Positions 1 to 10,080 of a stretch of DNA of 64,000 nucleotides are shown in pieces. The translations under genes were made by a program, and so were the position numbers. The stretch covers positions 1 to 64,000 of the forward strand of contig NZ_JARRAE010000014.1 in the NCBI RefSeq assembly GCF_030376605.1. Direction: 5' to 3'. The notes below the pieces were generated by a model. It worked only from the letters and a program-made list of their open reading frames with translations. It had not been told where the DNA came from and searched no databases. How positions within the stretch are numbered: the stretch's first letter is position 1; each line of letters opens with the position of its first letter. This DNA comes from Pseudochrobactrum sp. sp1633. GTDB taxonomy: Bacteria; Pseudomonadota; Alphaproteobacteria; Rhizobiales; Rhizobiaceae.

Positions 1-34
1 AATATGAATTCCAGCCAAAATAGCGGATATCCTC

Positions 35-934
35 ATGCACAACAGGCTCATTTTTGCTCTGCTCAGTCAGCCTTTTAAGCGCTATGCTCATATCTGCGCA
101 GCAATGGTGATATTGCTGGCATCCAGCCTTTCATATTCTCATGCAGCACCGCCCCATCTGGCTGGCACCGATCAAAAACCGGCAAAGCCCGATCTCTCTC
201 AAAGAACACAGATACGGTTTTTGACGGGCACAGATTTTGCGCCCTTTAACAGCCTTTCACCGCAAGGGCGCTTAACCGGCTATAACATTGATCTCATTCG
301 TGCAATTTGTCAGGAACTGACAATTACCAGTCGTTGTCAGATTGAAGCACGGCCGTGGAACGAGCTCATTCCCGCCATGCAAAACAATGAGGCTGACGCA
401 CTGATTGCCGGACTGGTTCCCGATCGCGAGAAGCGGGCAGTTTTTAATTTCAGCCGTGCTTATTTCAGCCTGCCAGCGCGCTTTGTGGCAGCAAAAACCA
501 CTCAAACGAACGGAAAACCGTTTTCACCGGATGACAAAACGGTTGGCGTCCTCAGCGGCACTGCCCATGAGGCATTGCTGAAAACCTATTTTCCCAAGGC
601 GAAGGGCAGCTCTTATGCGAATGCGGAGCTGATGTATAAGGATCTGAAAGACGGCAAAATTCAGCTCATTTTCGGCGATGCCATGAGCCTGTCGCTCTGG
701 ATGAACCCTGCTGCCGCAGCATCTGAAACGGGCAGCCAACAAACAGGAGCCTGTTGTCAGTTTGTTGGCGGGGCTTATCCCGCTCCGGAATTTCTGGGAG
801 CCGGTATGACGATTGCAGTGCGCAAGCAGGACACGGATTTACGCATTGCCTTTAACAGCGCGATCAACGCGCTCGAACGCAATGGCTTTTTGGATGATTT
901 GTATTTGCGCTATTTTCCGGTCGACTTTTATTAA
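35..934 (+). CDS. Amino-acid-type ABC transporter substrate-binding protein
   Basis: The 299-residue product is a family 3 periplasmic solute-binding protein, the type that captures amino acids or opines for an ABC importer. A basic start followed by a hydrophobic stretch (about residues 20-38, ending SYSHAA) is a signal peptide, so the mature protein is periplasmic. The binding domain begins near residue 58 with the family pattern TGTDFAPFN and continues with TGYNIDLIRAICQEL and the WNELIPAM/ADALIAGL block typical of this fold. No permease or ATPase gene lies downstream, so it is an orphan here unless partners lie upstream of the window. The substrate cannot be told from sequence. The cysteines near residues 92 and 99 and the adjacent CC pair near residue 240 could form disulfides. 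Confidence 0.85.
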   Translation: MHNRLIFALLSQPFKRYAHICAAMVILLASSLSYSHAAPPHLAGTDQKPAKPDLSQRTQIRFLTGTDFAPFNSLSPQGRLTGYNIDLIRAICQELTITSRCQIEARPWNELIPAMQNNEADALIAGLVPDREKRAVFNFSRAYFSLPARFVAAKTTQTNGKPFSPDDKTVGVLSGTAHEALLKTYFPKAKGSSYANAELMYKDLKDGKIQLIFGDAMSLSLWMNPAAAASETGSQQTGACCQFVGGAYPAPEFLGAGMTIAVRKQDTDLRIAFNSAINALERNGFLDDLYLRYFPVDFY

Positions 935-940
935 GGGAAA

Positions 941-972
941 ATGAGCACATCCCGGAAAAAAGATGCGCTCAT
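941..972. terminator. Possible stem-loop between convergent genes
   Basis: An 11-bp imperfect inverted repeat (ATGAGCACATC and GATGCGCTCAT, one mismatch) lies between the binding-protein gene and the convergent terB-like gene. It has no clear T-tract, so intrinsic termination is only possible. Confidence 0.35.
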
Positions 973-979
973 CACCATA

Positions 980-1387
980 TTACAGCTTGCGGAAACGCAC
1001 GCGCGCACTGCGTTCAATTGCAGCCACACTCAGCTCGTCAAGGTTCCACAAATCACGCATCAGCTGCAAAAATGCCAGCTCTTCCTGCTCAACATGCAGA
1101 TCGGCAGCGGCAACCTCAACAGCCAGCGCATAGGCTGTTTCATAAAGCTTTTCCGGCAGAGCCTGATGCGCAATATCCAGAATACGATCCAAGCCATCAT
1201 CTTTGGTCAGTAATTCATAGCAACGCTCGGCGATTTCCGGCACTCTTTGGTCGTCGAAGCCGGTAAAAACCGGCAGACGATGCACCAGATTGCCAATCGA
1301 GGACAATTCCGCATCTGTCATCCGCGTATCCGCAGCCGATACCGTTACCATAATATAGATCAGCGCATCCTGCGGCGTGATTTTCAT
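980..1387 (-). CDS. TerB-family (tellurite resistance-like) protein
   Basis: The 135-residue protein is soluble and helical, and matches the TerB fold: two acidic helical repeats of the type ALIYIMVTVSAADTRMTDAEL near the N-terminus and ALAVEVAAADLHVEQEEL in the second half. The acidic D/E clusters in TerB proteins are thought to bind divalent metal. It has no signal peptide or membrane segment. It stands alone, convergent with the upstream binding-protein gene and not in a ter operon, so tellurite resistance should not be inferred. The ATG is preceded by an AGGAG-like site just upstream on the minus strand (around 1390-1400). Confidence 0.8.
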   Translation of the reverse strand: MKITPQDALIYIMVTVSAADTRMTDAELSSIGNLVHRLPVFTGFDDQRVPEIAERCYELLTKDDGLDRILDIAHQALPEKLYETAYALAVEVAAADLHVEQEELAFLQLMRDLWNLDELSVAAIERSARVRFRKL

Positions 1388-1669
1388 TTTTCAGAACTCC
1401 TGCATGGGCTTTTTCATGACTTTGAAACTATTCTATAGGGCTTAACAAGTGCTCAATTCCGCTTTTACAGGCGGATAATGCACCAACCAGCCCCCAATTT
1501 TCATATTACCCCTATACGGCAAGGATAAAGTGCAGCAAATCCCCCATACGCCTGTAAAGAAAGCAAAGCACATCATTGACGAAACTCGCATCTCACCATA
1601 GACCTGACTATTCGCACCGGTAAAAAGTGCGGATGTTTAAAACCAACACCTCCTATCAGGAAAGATATT

Positions 1670-3319
1670 ATGACAACCGACCATTCAAACCACATCGACC
1701 TTGCGCCCGACCTTATTGCGGCAGCTGCACAGGCGAAAGCGTGGCCCTTTGAAGAGGCGCGGAAAATCATAAAACGGTACGAGAAAACCGGCTATCCTGA
1801 AGTCGTGATTTTTGAAACCGGCTACGGCCCGTCCGGTTTACCGCATATCGGCACATTCGGTGAAGTTGCGCGTACATCTATGGTGCGTCACGCCTTCCGT
1901 GTACTGACCGAAGATAAGGTGAAAACCAAGATCATCTGCTTCTCAGATGATCTTGACGGTATGCGCAAAATTCCGGAAAACGTGCCGGATCGTGCAGCCC
2001 TTGAGCCATTCTTGCAGTTGCCGCTGTCGGCTGTGCCCAACCCGTTTGGCGGTGACTTCAAAAGCTTTGCCGATCACAACAACACCATGTTCTGTCGCTT
2101 CCTCGACACGTTCAGTTTTGATTATGAGTTCGCCAGTGCGACCGACTATTACAAGTCCGGTCGCTTTGATGAAGTTCTGTTGCGTGCTGTTGAGCGTTAT
2201 GACGACATTATGGCCGTGATGTTGCCGACACTGGGTGAAGAACGCCGTGCGACCTACAGCCCGTTCCTACCGATTTCGCCAACCACTGGCCGCGTGCTTT
2301 ATGTACCGATGAAAAAGGTTGACCCACAAGCAGGCACCATCACTTTCGACGATGAAAACGGTGTTGAAACCACACTGCCGGTGACTGGTGGCAATGTGAA
2401 GCTGCAGTGGAAGCCGGATTTCGGTATGCGCTGGGCAGCACTTGGCATTGACTTCGAAATGTTTGGTAAGGATCACCAGACCAATCAGACGATCTATGAC
2501 AAGATTTGCGAAATTCTTGGCGGTCGTGCGCCGGAGCATTTTGTCTATGAACTGTTTCTCGATGATCTCGGCCAGAAAATCTCTAAGTCAAAAGGCAATG
2601 GCATCAGCATTGATGAGTGGCTGACCTATGCACCGACCGAAAGTCTCGGCCTGTATATGTTCCAGAAGCCGAGAACAGCGAAGAAGCTGTATTTCGATGT
2701 GATCCCGAAGGCGGTAGATGAATATTTCACCTATCTGGCGGCTTATGAAAAACAGGATTGGGCTGCCCGCCTGAACAATCCGGTCTGGCATCAGCATTAC
2801 GGTAATCCGCCGAAGGTTGATCTGCCGGTGCCGTTTGCCATGTTGCTGAACCTTGTCAGCGCATCCAATGCGGAAAATGCCAGCACCTTGTGGGGCTTTA
2901 TTTCCCGCTATGCACCGGGTGCCTCTCCGGCAACCCATCCGGAGCTCAATGCTCTGGTGGAATATGCCATCCGTTACTTCAATGATTTCGTGAAACCGAG
3001 CAAGAAGTTCCGCGCACCGGATGAAGTTGAACAACAGGCATTGCGTGATCTGGATACAGCACTGGCCGCTCTGGATAGCGGTGCAGACGGTACCACAATT
3101 CAGAATGCCATTCTGGATGTGGCGCGCGTTATCGAGCGCTATCAGGATCACAACAAGAAGAGCCCTGACGGCGGCCCTGGTGTCTCCGTCTCGTTCTTCC
3201 AGATGCTCTATGAAGTACTGATCGGACAGGAACGCGGCCCGCGTTTCGGTTCATTCGTAGCACTTTACGGCATTGATGAAACACGTGGCCTGATTGCCGA
3301 GGCGCTGAAACGCGCCTGA
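1670..3319 (+). CDS. lysK: Lysine--tRNA ligase, class I
   Basis: This 549-residue enzyme charges tRNA-Lys with lysine in the cytoplasm. It is the class I (archaeal-type) synthetase that replaces class II LysS in most alphaproteobacteria. The class I HIGH signature appears as PHIGT at about residues 58-62 and the KMSKS loop as ISKSKGN near residue 305, with the family sequence GPSGLPHIG before the first motif. Length is normal for the family. The start is fixed by an AGGAAAG ribosome-binding site 7-8 bases upstream of ATG. The gene is monocistronic and followed by a strong hairpin shared with the convergent gene. Confidence 0.95.
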   Translation: MTTDHSNHIDLAPDLIAAAAQAKAWPFEEARKIIKRYEKTGYPEVVIFETGYGPSGLPHIGTFGEVARTSMVRHAFRVLTEDKVKTKIICFSDDLDGMRKIPENVPDRAALEPFLQLPLSAVPNPFGGDFKSFADHNNTMFCRFLDTFSFDYEFASATDYYKSGRFDEVLLRAVERYDDIMAVMLPTLGEERRATYSPFLPISPTTGRVLYVPMKKVDPQAGTITFDDENGVETTLPVTGGNVKLQWKPDFGMRWAALGIDFEMFGKDHQTNQTIYDKICEILGGRAPEHFVYELFLDDLGQKISKSKGNGISIDEWLTYAPTESLGLYMFQKPRTAKKLYFDVIPKAVDEYFTYLAAYEKQDWAARLNNPVWHQHYGNPPKVDLPVPFAMLLNLVSASNAENASTLWGFISRYAPGASPATHPELNALVEYAIRYFNDFVKPSKKFRAPDEVEQQALRDLDTALAALDSGADGTTIQNAILDVARVIERYQDHNKKSPDGGPGVSVSFFQMLYEVLIGQERGPRFGSFVALYGIDETRGLIAEALKRA

Positions 3320-3335
3320 TATAATCCAAACAAAT

Positions 3336-3368
3336 AAAAAGCCGCGTTTTTCTGAAACGCGGCTTTTT
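3336..3368. terminator. Bidirectional intrinsic terminator
   Basis: A near-perfect inverted repeat (AAAAAGCCGCGTTT and AAACGCGGCTTTTT) with T-runs on both strands sits between lysK and the convergent nuclease-like gene. It can serve both transcripts. Confidence 0.9.
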
Positions 3369-3376
3369 TGTTTTTA

Positions 3377-4291
3377 TTATTGCGGCACAGGCGGAAACGG
3401 TAAATTCGGTTCCGCGGGCTGACTTTCCGGTTGCGGCTGAACCGGCGGAGTACTGTCAGGCACTAAACCCTCCAAAGGTATCGGAGCCACTCCCGTCGCA
3501 GCGCCAGATGCGCCGTTCAGTGATGGCGGCAGCTCAGCGACCGGCTTACGCCCGAAAACGCCGAGCAGCATTTTCTCAGCCTGTGTCTGGCTGTCTGCAT
3601 ATTGCCCGCCGAAGGTTGCCCGCGCCCAGCCATTTTCCACCAGCCAGCGGGCAACATCCGTACCGGCCAAGGTGCATTGCGTGCGGATTAGCTCCTGATT
3701 TTGGTCAATACCTTCAACATCACAGCTGACCGCACGGCCACGCAGCCATGACCGGAAAGCTGTGCGCGCCTGCATACCGCATTGCCAGACGTCACCGTTA
3801 ATATCCGAACAGGATCCGTCCGGCTCAACAATATCAATGCCGTTGAGTTCAATCGTGCGATTGCCGACAGCCAGTCGTCCAGCAGCGAGCGCCACGGGGC
3901 GGTAGAATAAGCCACCCTCAGCGGCTTTGTCTTCGGACGGCACGCTCTCAGCTGGTTTTTGCTCTACAGGCGCAGCAAGCCCGAGATCACTCAGTGGCGG
4001 ACGCGGTTCAATGCGCTCCAGCGGCTTGTCTTGCATGCTTCCTGAAACATCCGGCAAAGGATTGCCAGTCGCAGTATCTTCACTGGTCGTTCCGGACGGC
4101 AACCGTTCCGGTGGCATATCTTCCGGCAGATCAAAATTTTCAACAACAATGGCCGGTTCACCACTACCGGCTTCACGGTCAAGTGCGCCATAAAACGGAG
4201 CGACATAGGCTGCGAATAAAGTAGCACCAACACTGAAAGCGAGGATCGGCGGCAAAATTGTACGAAGGGTTGCCGGTTTACGCATACTCAC
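3377..4291 (-). CDS. Membrane-anchored thermonuclease (SNase-like) family protein
   Basis: The 304-residue protein has one N-terminal membrane segment (about residues 12-32, ILPPILAFSVGATLFAAYVA), a proline- and acid-rich linker, an SNase-like domain in the second half (about residues 135-245, including GNRTIELNGID, QCGMQARTAFRSWL and DVARWLVENGWARA), and a proline-rich tail. It is probably periplasm-facing. The arginines and acids of active staphylococcal nuclease are only partly recognisable, so catalytic activity is uncertain. Several cysteines in the domain suggest disulfides. Translation probably starts at GTG 4291, which overlaps the upstream regulator's stop codon as GTGA. An in-frame ATG at 4285 is the alternative. 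Confidence 0.8.
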   Translation of the reverse strand: MSMRKPATLRTILPPILAFSVGATLFAAYVAPFYGALDREAGSGEPAIVVENFDLPEDMPPERLPSGTTSEDTATGNPLPDVSGSMQDKPLERIEPRPPLSDLGLAAPVEQKPAESVPSEDKAAEGGLFYRPVALAAGRLAVGNRTIELNGIDIVEPDGSCSDINGDVWQCGMQARTAFRSWLRGRAVSCDVEGIDQNQELIRTQCTLAGTDVARWLVENGWARATFGGQYADSQTQAEKMLLGVFGRKPVAELPPSLNGASGAATGVAPIPLEGLVPDSTPPVQPQPESQPAEPNLPFPPVPQ

Positions 4292-4566
4292 TCCTGTTCA
4301 TTGTCATGCTTATTCTGCTGTGTATTAAGAGATTTTTGAATAGCCAGCAATTGCGCGAATGTAATCATATCTGTTTCGGTAATTTCAAGGATTTTAGCCA
4401 GAGATTCCGTTGACGGCCAGCGCGGGCGCCCGTCTGATGCAAAGCGCTTGGACTTGTTGAATATTGTCGGATCAAGACCCGCACGCCGCGCCAGACCGGA
4501 CGGGGTTAATTGCGCCCGTTTTGCCAGTACATCTATGGCCGACCAAAGTTCCGCGTGGGTAAACAT
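4288..4566 (-). CDS. Small helix-turn-helix DNA-binding protein
   Basis: The 92-residue protein consists mainly of one HTH domain of the lambda-repressor/XRE type. The segment LTPSGLARRAGLDPTIFNKSKR (about residues 21-42) is the recognition helix-turn-helix, and PSTESLAKILEIT is the following helix. It resembles the N-terminal domain of S24-type repressors but lacks the peptidase half. Its stop codon overlaps the GTG of the nuclease-like gene, so the two are translationally coupled. That pairing recurs in Brucellaceae as far as I recall. Its target is unknown. Confidence 0.75.
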   Translation of the reverse strand: MFTHAELWSAIDVLAKRAQLTPSGLARRAGLDPTIFNKSKRFASDGRPRWPSTESLAKILEITETDMITFAQLLAIQKSLNTQQNKHDNEQE

Positions 4567-4635
4567 AAGCCATCCGAAGGAATAAAATCCTTCTAAGTAT
4601 ACCTCAGTCCGTACATCAGAACATCAACAAAAACG

Positions 4636-4665
4636 AAAATGGCGCAGAGATATCCGCGCCATTTT
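4636..4665. terminator. Stem-loop, candidate bidirectional terminator
   Basis: A perfect 10-bp inverted repeat (AAAATGGCGC and GCGCCATTTT) with A/T flanks lies upstream of the HTH gene and downstream of the minus-strand fadJ region. It could stop readthrough in either direction. Confidence 0.55.
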
Positions 4666-4690
4666 ATCATTCCCGATCAAAACTGCGTGT

Positions 4691-4792
4691 TAGAGCATTT
4701 CCATTTTAATCTGAATCATCAGAAATGCTCTATCTATTTGTTTTTACGCATTTCCGGACGCAAAACCGGTTCCCACTTTTGCTCAAGATGCT
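4691..4792. repeat. Rhizobial palindromic intergenic repeat
   Basis: A perfect 11-bp inverted repeat (TAGAGCATTTC at 4691-4701, GAAATGCTCTA at 4722-4732) is followed by a block reading GCATTTCCGGACGCAAAACC and CCCACTTTTGCT. This architecture is common between genes in Brucella, Ochrobactrum and rhizobia. A related GAAATGCTCTAAC copy occurs near 44,405. Confidence 0.65.
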
Positions 4793-7009
4793 TTAAGCAG
4801 CCTTTTCAGCCTGCTTATACGGATTGAAACGCTGATAGAAAGTCTCACCGCTCTCAGCCATATCGGTCAGAAGTTTCGGTGCCTTGAATTGCGCGCCGTA
4901 ATCCTTCTGCAGCTTCTTCGTCAACTTGACGAAAGCTTTTGCGCCCATACCGTCGATGTAAGACAAGGTGCCACCGGTATAAGGTGCAAAACCGAAGGCG
5001 AGAATAGAACCGACATCGGCTTCACGCGGATCGGTCACAATTCCCTCTTCCATCACACGGGCGGCTTCCAGAGCGATTGTGACGAGGAAACGCTCTTTCA
5101 GCACTTCCACATCTACCTTGTCTGCATCCTGCTGCGGATAGAGCGTGCTCAGCTCCGGCCACAGATGCTTCTTGGCAGGTTTCGCCGGATAATCATAAAA
5201 GCCCTTGCCGTTCTTGCGGCCAAGGCGGTCATATTTATCCACCAGCGTGTTGACCAGTTCGACATGGCGCGGATCAACGGCCTTGTCACCCAGATCAGCC
5301 AGTGTGACTTTGAGAATTTTCTGCGACAGATCAATCGCCGTCTCATCATTAAGCGCCAGCGGGCCAACCGGCATACCGGCCATTTTGGCGGCATTCTCGA
5401 TCATCGCAGGCGGTACGCCTTCCACCAGCATATTATAGGCTTCAGACATATAACGCAGTACACAGCGATTGACGTAGAAACCGCGTGTATCATTGACCAC
5501 AATTGGCGTTTTCTTGATGGCACGCACATAATCCAGCGCCGTTGCCAGAGCTTTTTCACCTGTTTTCTTGCCCATAATCACTTCAACCAACATCATCTTA
5601 TCGACAGGCGAGAAGAAGTGCAGACCGATGAAGTTTTTCGGGCGCTGAGAAACTTTGGCAAGGCCGGTAATCGGCAGGGTCGAGGTATTGGACGCAAAAA
5701 TTGCATTCTGCCCCAGCACCGCTTCCGCCTGTTCTGTTGCCGCCTGTTTTACACCACGATCTTCAAACACTGCTTCAATCACCAGATCGGCACCATCCAG
5801 CGCCGCATAATCGGCAGACGGCGTGATGAGTGCCAGCAGCTTGTCTTTATCTTCTGCTGTCATCCGGCCTTTCTGCATCTCTTTGGCAATCAGGTCGGCA
5901 GAATGCGCTTTACCCTTTTCTGCCGCTTCCAGATTACGGTCGATCAGCACCACCGGAATACCGGCCTTGGCAGTGACAAAAGCAATACCGGCACCCATGA
6001 AACCAGCGCCGATAACACCGATTTTCTTGAACTTGGTTGGCTTAATATCAGCTGGCCGACGCGCGCCTTTGTTCAACTCCTGCAAGGAGACGAAGAGCGA
6101 GCGGATCATCGATTGCGCTTCTGTGGTCTGCAAAATATGCGTGAAATAGCGCTGTTCAATCTTCAGGCCGGTATCGAACGGCACCAGCAGACCTTCATAA
6201 ACGCATTTCAGAATGGTCAGTGCCGCCGGATAATTACCAGAGGTTTCGCGACGCAGAATAGCCGTCGCTGCAGGCCAGAGATTGGCACCGGCAGCAGAAT
6301 AAATCGCACCGCCCGGCAGTTTAAAGCCCTTCTCATCCCAAGGCTGAACAGGCTTCAACCCGTTGCGGATCATCTTTTTAGCGGTTTCCACCAGCTTCTT
6401 CGCTGGCGCCACTTCATGCACCAGACCCATGCCTTTGGCACGCGCTGCGGTCAGGCTCGAACCGGTGGTCATCATCTGCAAAGCATCTTGTTGATTAACC
6501 AGACGCGGCACACGCTGCGTGCCACCGGCACCCGGAAACAGGCCGACTTTGACTTCAGGCAGCGCCAGTTTCACGCCTTCCGCATCGGAAACAACACGAC
6601 CATGACAGGCCAGCGACAGTTCCAGCGCCCCGCCCATGCAAGTACCGTTGATTGCCGAAACCCAAGGTTTGCCGCTGGTTTCCAGCTTGCGGTAAAGGCC
6701 GGTCATACGACCGACATTATCAAAGAGGTTCTGAACAGCCTTATCGGCATCCTGCTTCTGCTCTTTCTTAAAGCGTGCGAGCATTTCCTGCATCATGGTG
6801 AGATCGGCACCGCCGGAGAATGTATCCTTGCCGGAGGTAATCACCGCACCTTTAATTGCGGCATCCGCAACAACCTGATCAATAATCTGATCAAGCTCAG
6901 TCATCACCTCAACGGTCAGCACATTCATGCTTTTGTCAGGCATATCCCATGTGACAACAGCAATACCGTCAGCGCCGGTTTCAACCTTAAAATTCTTGTA
7001 ATTTGTCAT
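4793..7009 (-). CDS. fadJ: Multifunctional fatty-acid oxidation protein (enoyl-CoA hydratase / 3-hydroxyacyl-CoA dehydrogenase)
   Basis: This 738-residue cytoplasmic enzyme carries out two steps of beta-oxidation: hydration of enoyl-CoA and NAD-dependent oxidation of 3-hydroxyacyl-CoA. The crotonase domain fills the first 190 or so residues ([42 protein letters not shown]). The dehydrogenase domain starts near residue 328 with the nucleotide motif [13 protein letters not shown], followed by the [14 protein letters not shown] block and the C-terminal 3HCDH domain. The start is set at ATG 7009 because AGGGAGG lies 6-7 bases upstream. A longer in-frame GTG reading would place that site inside the coding region. 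It is the last gene of the fadE-thiolase-fadJ operon, 14 bases after the thiolase stop. Confidence 0.93.
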   Translation of the reverse strand: MTNYKNFKVETGADGIAVVTWDMPDKSMNVLTVEVMTELDQIIDQVVADAAIKGAVITSGKDTFSGGADLTMMQEMLARFKKEQKQDADKAVQNLFDNVGRMTGLYRKLETSGKPWVSAINGTCMGGALELSLACHGRVVSDAEGVKLALPEVKVGLFPGAGGTQRVPRLVNQQDALQMMTTGSSLTAARAKGMGLVHEVAPAKKLVETAKKMIRNGLKPVQPWDEKGFKLPGGAIYSAAGANLWPAATAILRRETSGNYPAALTILKCVYEGLLVPFDTGLKIEQRYFTHILQTTEAQSMIRSLFVSLQELNKGARRPADIKPTKFKKIGVIGAGFMGAGIAFVTAKAGIPVVLIDRNLEAAEKGKAHSADLIAKEMQKGRMTAEDKDKLLALITPSADYAALDGADLVIEAVFEDRGVKQAATEQAEAVLGQNAIFASNTSTLPITGLAKVSQRPKNFIGLHFFSPVDKMMLVEVIMGKKTGEKALATALDYVRAIKKTPIVVNDTRGFYVNRCVLRYMSEAYNMLVEGVPPAMIENAAKMAGMPVGPLALNDETAIDLSQKILKVTLADLGDKAVDPRHVELVNTLVDKYDRLGRKNGKGFYDYPAKPAKKHLWPELSTLYPQQDADKVDVEVLKERFLVTIALEAARVMEEGIVTDPREADVGSILAFGFAPYTGGTLSYIDGMGAKAFVKLTKKLQKDYGAQFKAPKLLTDMAESGETFYQRFNPYKQAEKAA

Positions 7010-7023
7010 TGGTCTACCCTCCC

Positions 7024-8232
7024 TCACACACGCTCAATGATGGTTGCCGTACCCATACCTGCACCGATACACAGGGTAACCAGTGCCGTATTGAGATCAC
7101 GTCGTTCCAGTTCATCAAGCACAGTGCCGAGAATGATTGCACCGGTTGCGCCCAGAGGGTGCCCCATAGCAATCGCGCCGCCATTTACGTTGATTTTATT
7201 GTGAGGAATATTGAAGGCCTGCATATAGCGCAGCACCACAGCCGCGAAGGCTTCATTGAGCTCGAACAGATCAATATCCGAGAGCTTCATCTTGGCGCGA
7301 TCCAGCAGCTTTTCTGTCACATCCACAGGGCCTGTCAGCATCAATGCCGGATCGGAACCGATATTGGTGAAAGCGCGGATACGGGCACGCGGCTTGATAT
7401 CCAGCATTTTACCGGCGCGTTTGGAACCGACCAGTACACCTGCTGCGCCATCAACAATACCTGATGAATTACCGGCATGGTGGACGTGATTGATAGTTTC
7501 GACTTCCGGATGCGCCTGAATACCGACAGCGTTAAAGCCACCCATTTCACCCGGCATGACGAAAGACGGATTAAGGCCGGACAGCGCCGCCAGATCGGTA
7601 GTCGGACGCATATGCTCGTCATGGTCAAGAATGGTCAGACCGTTGATGTCTTTCACCGGAATGACGGAGTTTTTGAAATAACCCTTCTTCCAGCTCTCCC
7701 CTGCACGGCGCTGGCTTTCCACTGCGTAAGAATCCACATCCTCACGGGAGAAACCATATTTGGTGGCGATCAGATCAGCAGATACGCCCTGCGGCATGAA
7801 CCAGCCCGGGAAACCGACCGACGGGTCCATATACCATGCACCGCCGGACATCCCCATGCCAACACGGGACATGCTTTCAACACCACCGGCAATCACCAGC
7901 TCATCGGTACCACCTGCAATTTTGGCAGCAGCAAGATTAACCGCATCAAGACCGGAGGCACAGAAGCGCGAAATCTGCATACCCGGTGCTTTGAAGTCAT
8001 ATCCGGCTTCAAAGGCACTTGATCGCGGAATAACCGCACCGGCTTCGCCCACCGGATCGACACAACCGAAAATAATGTCATCTACTTTTGCAGTATCAAT
8101 ACCGTTACGGTCGCGCAGAGCTTCCAGCACTTTAGCACCAAGACGTACCGCAGGCACTTCATGAAGACTGCCGTCTTTCTTGCCGCGGCCGCGCGGTGTG
8201 CGCACATGATCATAAATAAAAGCATCAGCCAT
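7024..8232 (-). CDS. fadA: Acetyl-CoA C-acyltransferase (thiolase)
   Basis: The 402-residue thiolase cleaves 3-ketoacyl-CoA to acetyl-CoA and a shortened acyl-CoA, the last beta-oxidation step. The nucleophile is Cys91 in [12 protein letters not shown]. The C-terminal active-site motifs [16 protein letters not shown] (His) and CIGAGMGTA (Cys) are intact. Length is normal. It is the middle gene of the operon: 54 bases after the acyl-CoA dehydrogenase and 14 bases before fadJ. The sequence supports a degradative thiolase by context, but specificity for chain length cannot be read from it. Confidence 0.92.
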   Translation of the reverse strand: MADAFIYDHVRTPRGRGKKDGSLHEVPAVRLGAKVLEALRDRNGIDTAKVDDIIFGCVDPVGEAGAVIPRSSAFEAGYDFKAPGMQISRFCASGLDAVNLAAAKIAGGTDELVIAGGVESMSRVGMGMSGGAWYMDPSVGFPGWFMPQGVSADLIATKYGFSREDVDSYAVESQRRAGESWKKGYFKNSVIPVKDINGLTILDHDEHMRPTTDLAALSGLNPSFVMPGEMGGFNAVGIQAHPEVETINHVHHAGNSSGIVDGAAGVLVGSKRAGKMLDIKPRARIRAFTNIGSDPALMLTGPVDVTEKLLDRAKMKLSDIDLFELNEAFAAVVLRYMQAFNIPHNKINVNGGAIAMGHPLGATGAIILGTVLDELERRDLNTALVTLCIGAGMGTATIIERV

Positions 8233-8286
8233 AGTTCAATTAACTCCCAAATTCGCAAGTGTTTTAAGAAGCGCTCGGAGCAGCTC

Positions 8287-10080
8287 TTAAAAAGCACCTT
8301 CCGGTAGTGTCATCAGAGTTTCAGCGCCGGTCTGGATGCGAGCCAGACGCAACTGTGTTTCCGGCATGATACGCTCCATATAGAAACGGGCTGTGACAAG
8401 TTTAGCCTCAAAATAGGCTTTGTCACCATCACCGGCATTCAGCTTCGCCTGTGCGGCTTTTACCATTTTTGCCCACATATAACCAAATGCAACCAGACCA
8501 AAGAGATGCATATAATCTGTTGAAGCGGCACCGGCATTGTCAGGATTAGCCATCGCATTCTGCATCAGCCACATGGATGCTCCTTGCAGATCGTTCAGAC
8601 CTTTTTTCAGATGCTTGGTGTAGAAAGACAGTGCTTCATCTGCACGGTTTTCTTCGCAGAAATCACCGATTTCTTTGAAATAGGCCATCAAGGCACGACC
8701 ACCATTGGCAGGCAGCTTGCGCCCCACCAGATCAAGCGCCTGAATACCGTTGGCACCTTCATAAATCATGGTGATGCGGGCATCGCGCACATATTGGCTC
8801 ATGCCGTTTTCTTCAATATAGCCATGACCACCAAAGACCTGCTGCGCCATGACCGCATGATCAAAACCTTTATCGGTCAGCACACCTTTCAGCACCGGCG
8901 TCAGCAGCCCTACCTGATCATCTGCCAGTTGGCGGGCAGTTTCATCCGCAGAGTGATGGGCGATATCGGATTGCAGCGAGGTTGAAAGCAACAAGGCACG
9001 ACCGGCTTCGTTAAAAGCACGGATGGTCAAAAGCGTGCGGCGGATATCCGGATGCACGATGATCGGATCGGCTTTCTTGTCCGGATATTTCGCCCCGGTC
9101 AGCGCACGACCCTGCAAGCGATCACGGGCATAATCAGCGGCATTCTGATAGGCGGTTTCGGAAATTGCCAGTCCCTGCAGCGCCACGCCAAGACGCGCTT
9201 CATTCATCATGGTGAACATGGCACGCAGGCCTTTGTTTTCACCGCCGATCAGGAAGCCCGTCGCCTCATCATAATTCATCACGCAGGTTGAGTTGCCGTG
9301 AATGCCCATCTTTTCTTCTATGGAGCCGCAAGCCACGCCGTTGCGTGTGCCCGCCTCACCATTGGCATCAAGATTGAACTTCGGCACGATAAACAGCGAA
9401 ATGCCTTTATTCCCCTCCGGTGCGCCTTCGATACGCGCCAATACCAGATGGATAATATTATCGGTCATGCCGTGCTCACCGGCGGAGATGAAAATCTTCG
9501 AGCCGGTAATCTTGTAGGAGCCATCCGCCTGCGGCACAGCTTTGGTGCGCAGCAAACCTAAATCCGTACCGCAATGCGGCTCGGTGAGGTTCATGGTGCC
9601 GGACCAGCGGCCTTCAATCATCTTTGGCAGATAGGCCTGTTTCTGTTCATCTGTACCGTGGGTGATGATGGCGGCAATCGCGCCCTGAGTCAGACCCGGA
9701 TACATCATCAGCGCCATATTGGCCGAGGACATATATTCACCAACGGCAGCATGCAGCAGATATGGCAGCCCCTGACCGCCGAATTCCTCCGGCGCGGCCA
9801 GCCCGACCCAGCCACCGGCGCAATATTGGTCATAAGCTTCTTTGAAACCCTGCGGAACTTTCACAGAAGCATCAGGCAGACGCTCGCAGCCTTCGCGGTC
9901 ACCACTATAATTGACAGGGAACAATGTCTGCTCGGCGAGCTTTGCGCCTTCCTGCAAAATAGCCTCAACGGTGTCACTGCTCATTTCCGCATAGGATGGC
10001 AGATCATTGCGGCTTTGTACGCCCAGAACATCGTTCAGAATAAATTGCGTATCCCGAACCGGCGCGCGATAGACTGGCAT
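8287..10080 (-). CDS. Acyl-CoA dehydrogenase (FadE-type, C-terminally extended)
   Basis: This 597-residue FAD enzyme introduces the trans-2 double bond into acyl-CoA. It has the N-terminal, middle (MNLTEPHCGTDLGLLRTKA, GSKIFISAGEHG) and C-terminal dehydrogenase domains, with the catalytic-base region MIYEGANGIQALDLVGRK. It also has the extra C-terminal helical domain of the roughly 600-residue subfamily that includes DmdC-like enzymes. That subfamily has a range of substrates, so a specific DmdC role is not claimed. GGAGGAAG lies just upstream of ATG. It heads the operon with the thiolase and fadJ. A long 5' region carries a perfect palindrome that may be its operator. Confidence 0.9.
   Translation of the reverse strand: MPVYRAPVRDTQFILNDVLGVQSRNDLPSYAEMSSDTVEAILQEGAKLAEQTLFPVNYSGDREGCERLPDASVKVPQGFKEAYDQYCAGGWVGLAAPEEFGGQGLPYLLHAAVGEYMSSANMALMMYPGLTQGAIAAIITHGTDEQKQAYLPKMIEGRWSGTMNLTEPHCGTDLGLLRTKAVPQADGSYKITGSKIFISAGEHGMTDNIIHLVLARIEGAPEGNKGISLFIVPKFNLDANGEAGTRNGVACGSIEEKMGIHGNSTCVMNYDEATGFLIGGENKGLRAMFTMMNEARLGVALQGLAISETAYQNAADYARDRLQGRALTGAKYPDKKADPIIVHPDIRRTLLTIRAFNEAGRALLLSTSLQSDIAHHSADETARQLADDQVGLLTPVLKGVLTDKGFDHAVMAQQVFGGHGYIEENGMSQYVRDARITMIYEGANGIQALDLVGRKLPANGGRALMAYFKEIGDFCEENRADEALSFYTKHLKKGLNDLQGASMWLMQNAMANPDNAGAASTDYMHLFGLVAFGYMWAKMVKAAQAKLNAGDGDKAYFEAKLVTARFYMERIMPETQLRLARIQTGAETLMTLPEGAF

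Noticed and set aside
980-1387. Tellurite resistance operon
   Set aside because: Only a TerB-like gene is present. No terA, terC, terD or terZ lies nearby.
4889-7204. 771-codon plus-strand frame
   Set aside because: It is an antisense shadow of the fadJ-like gene. The protein is rich in His, Arg, Gln and Cys with no domain.
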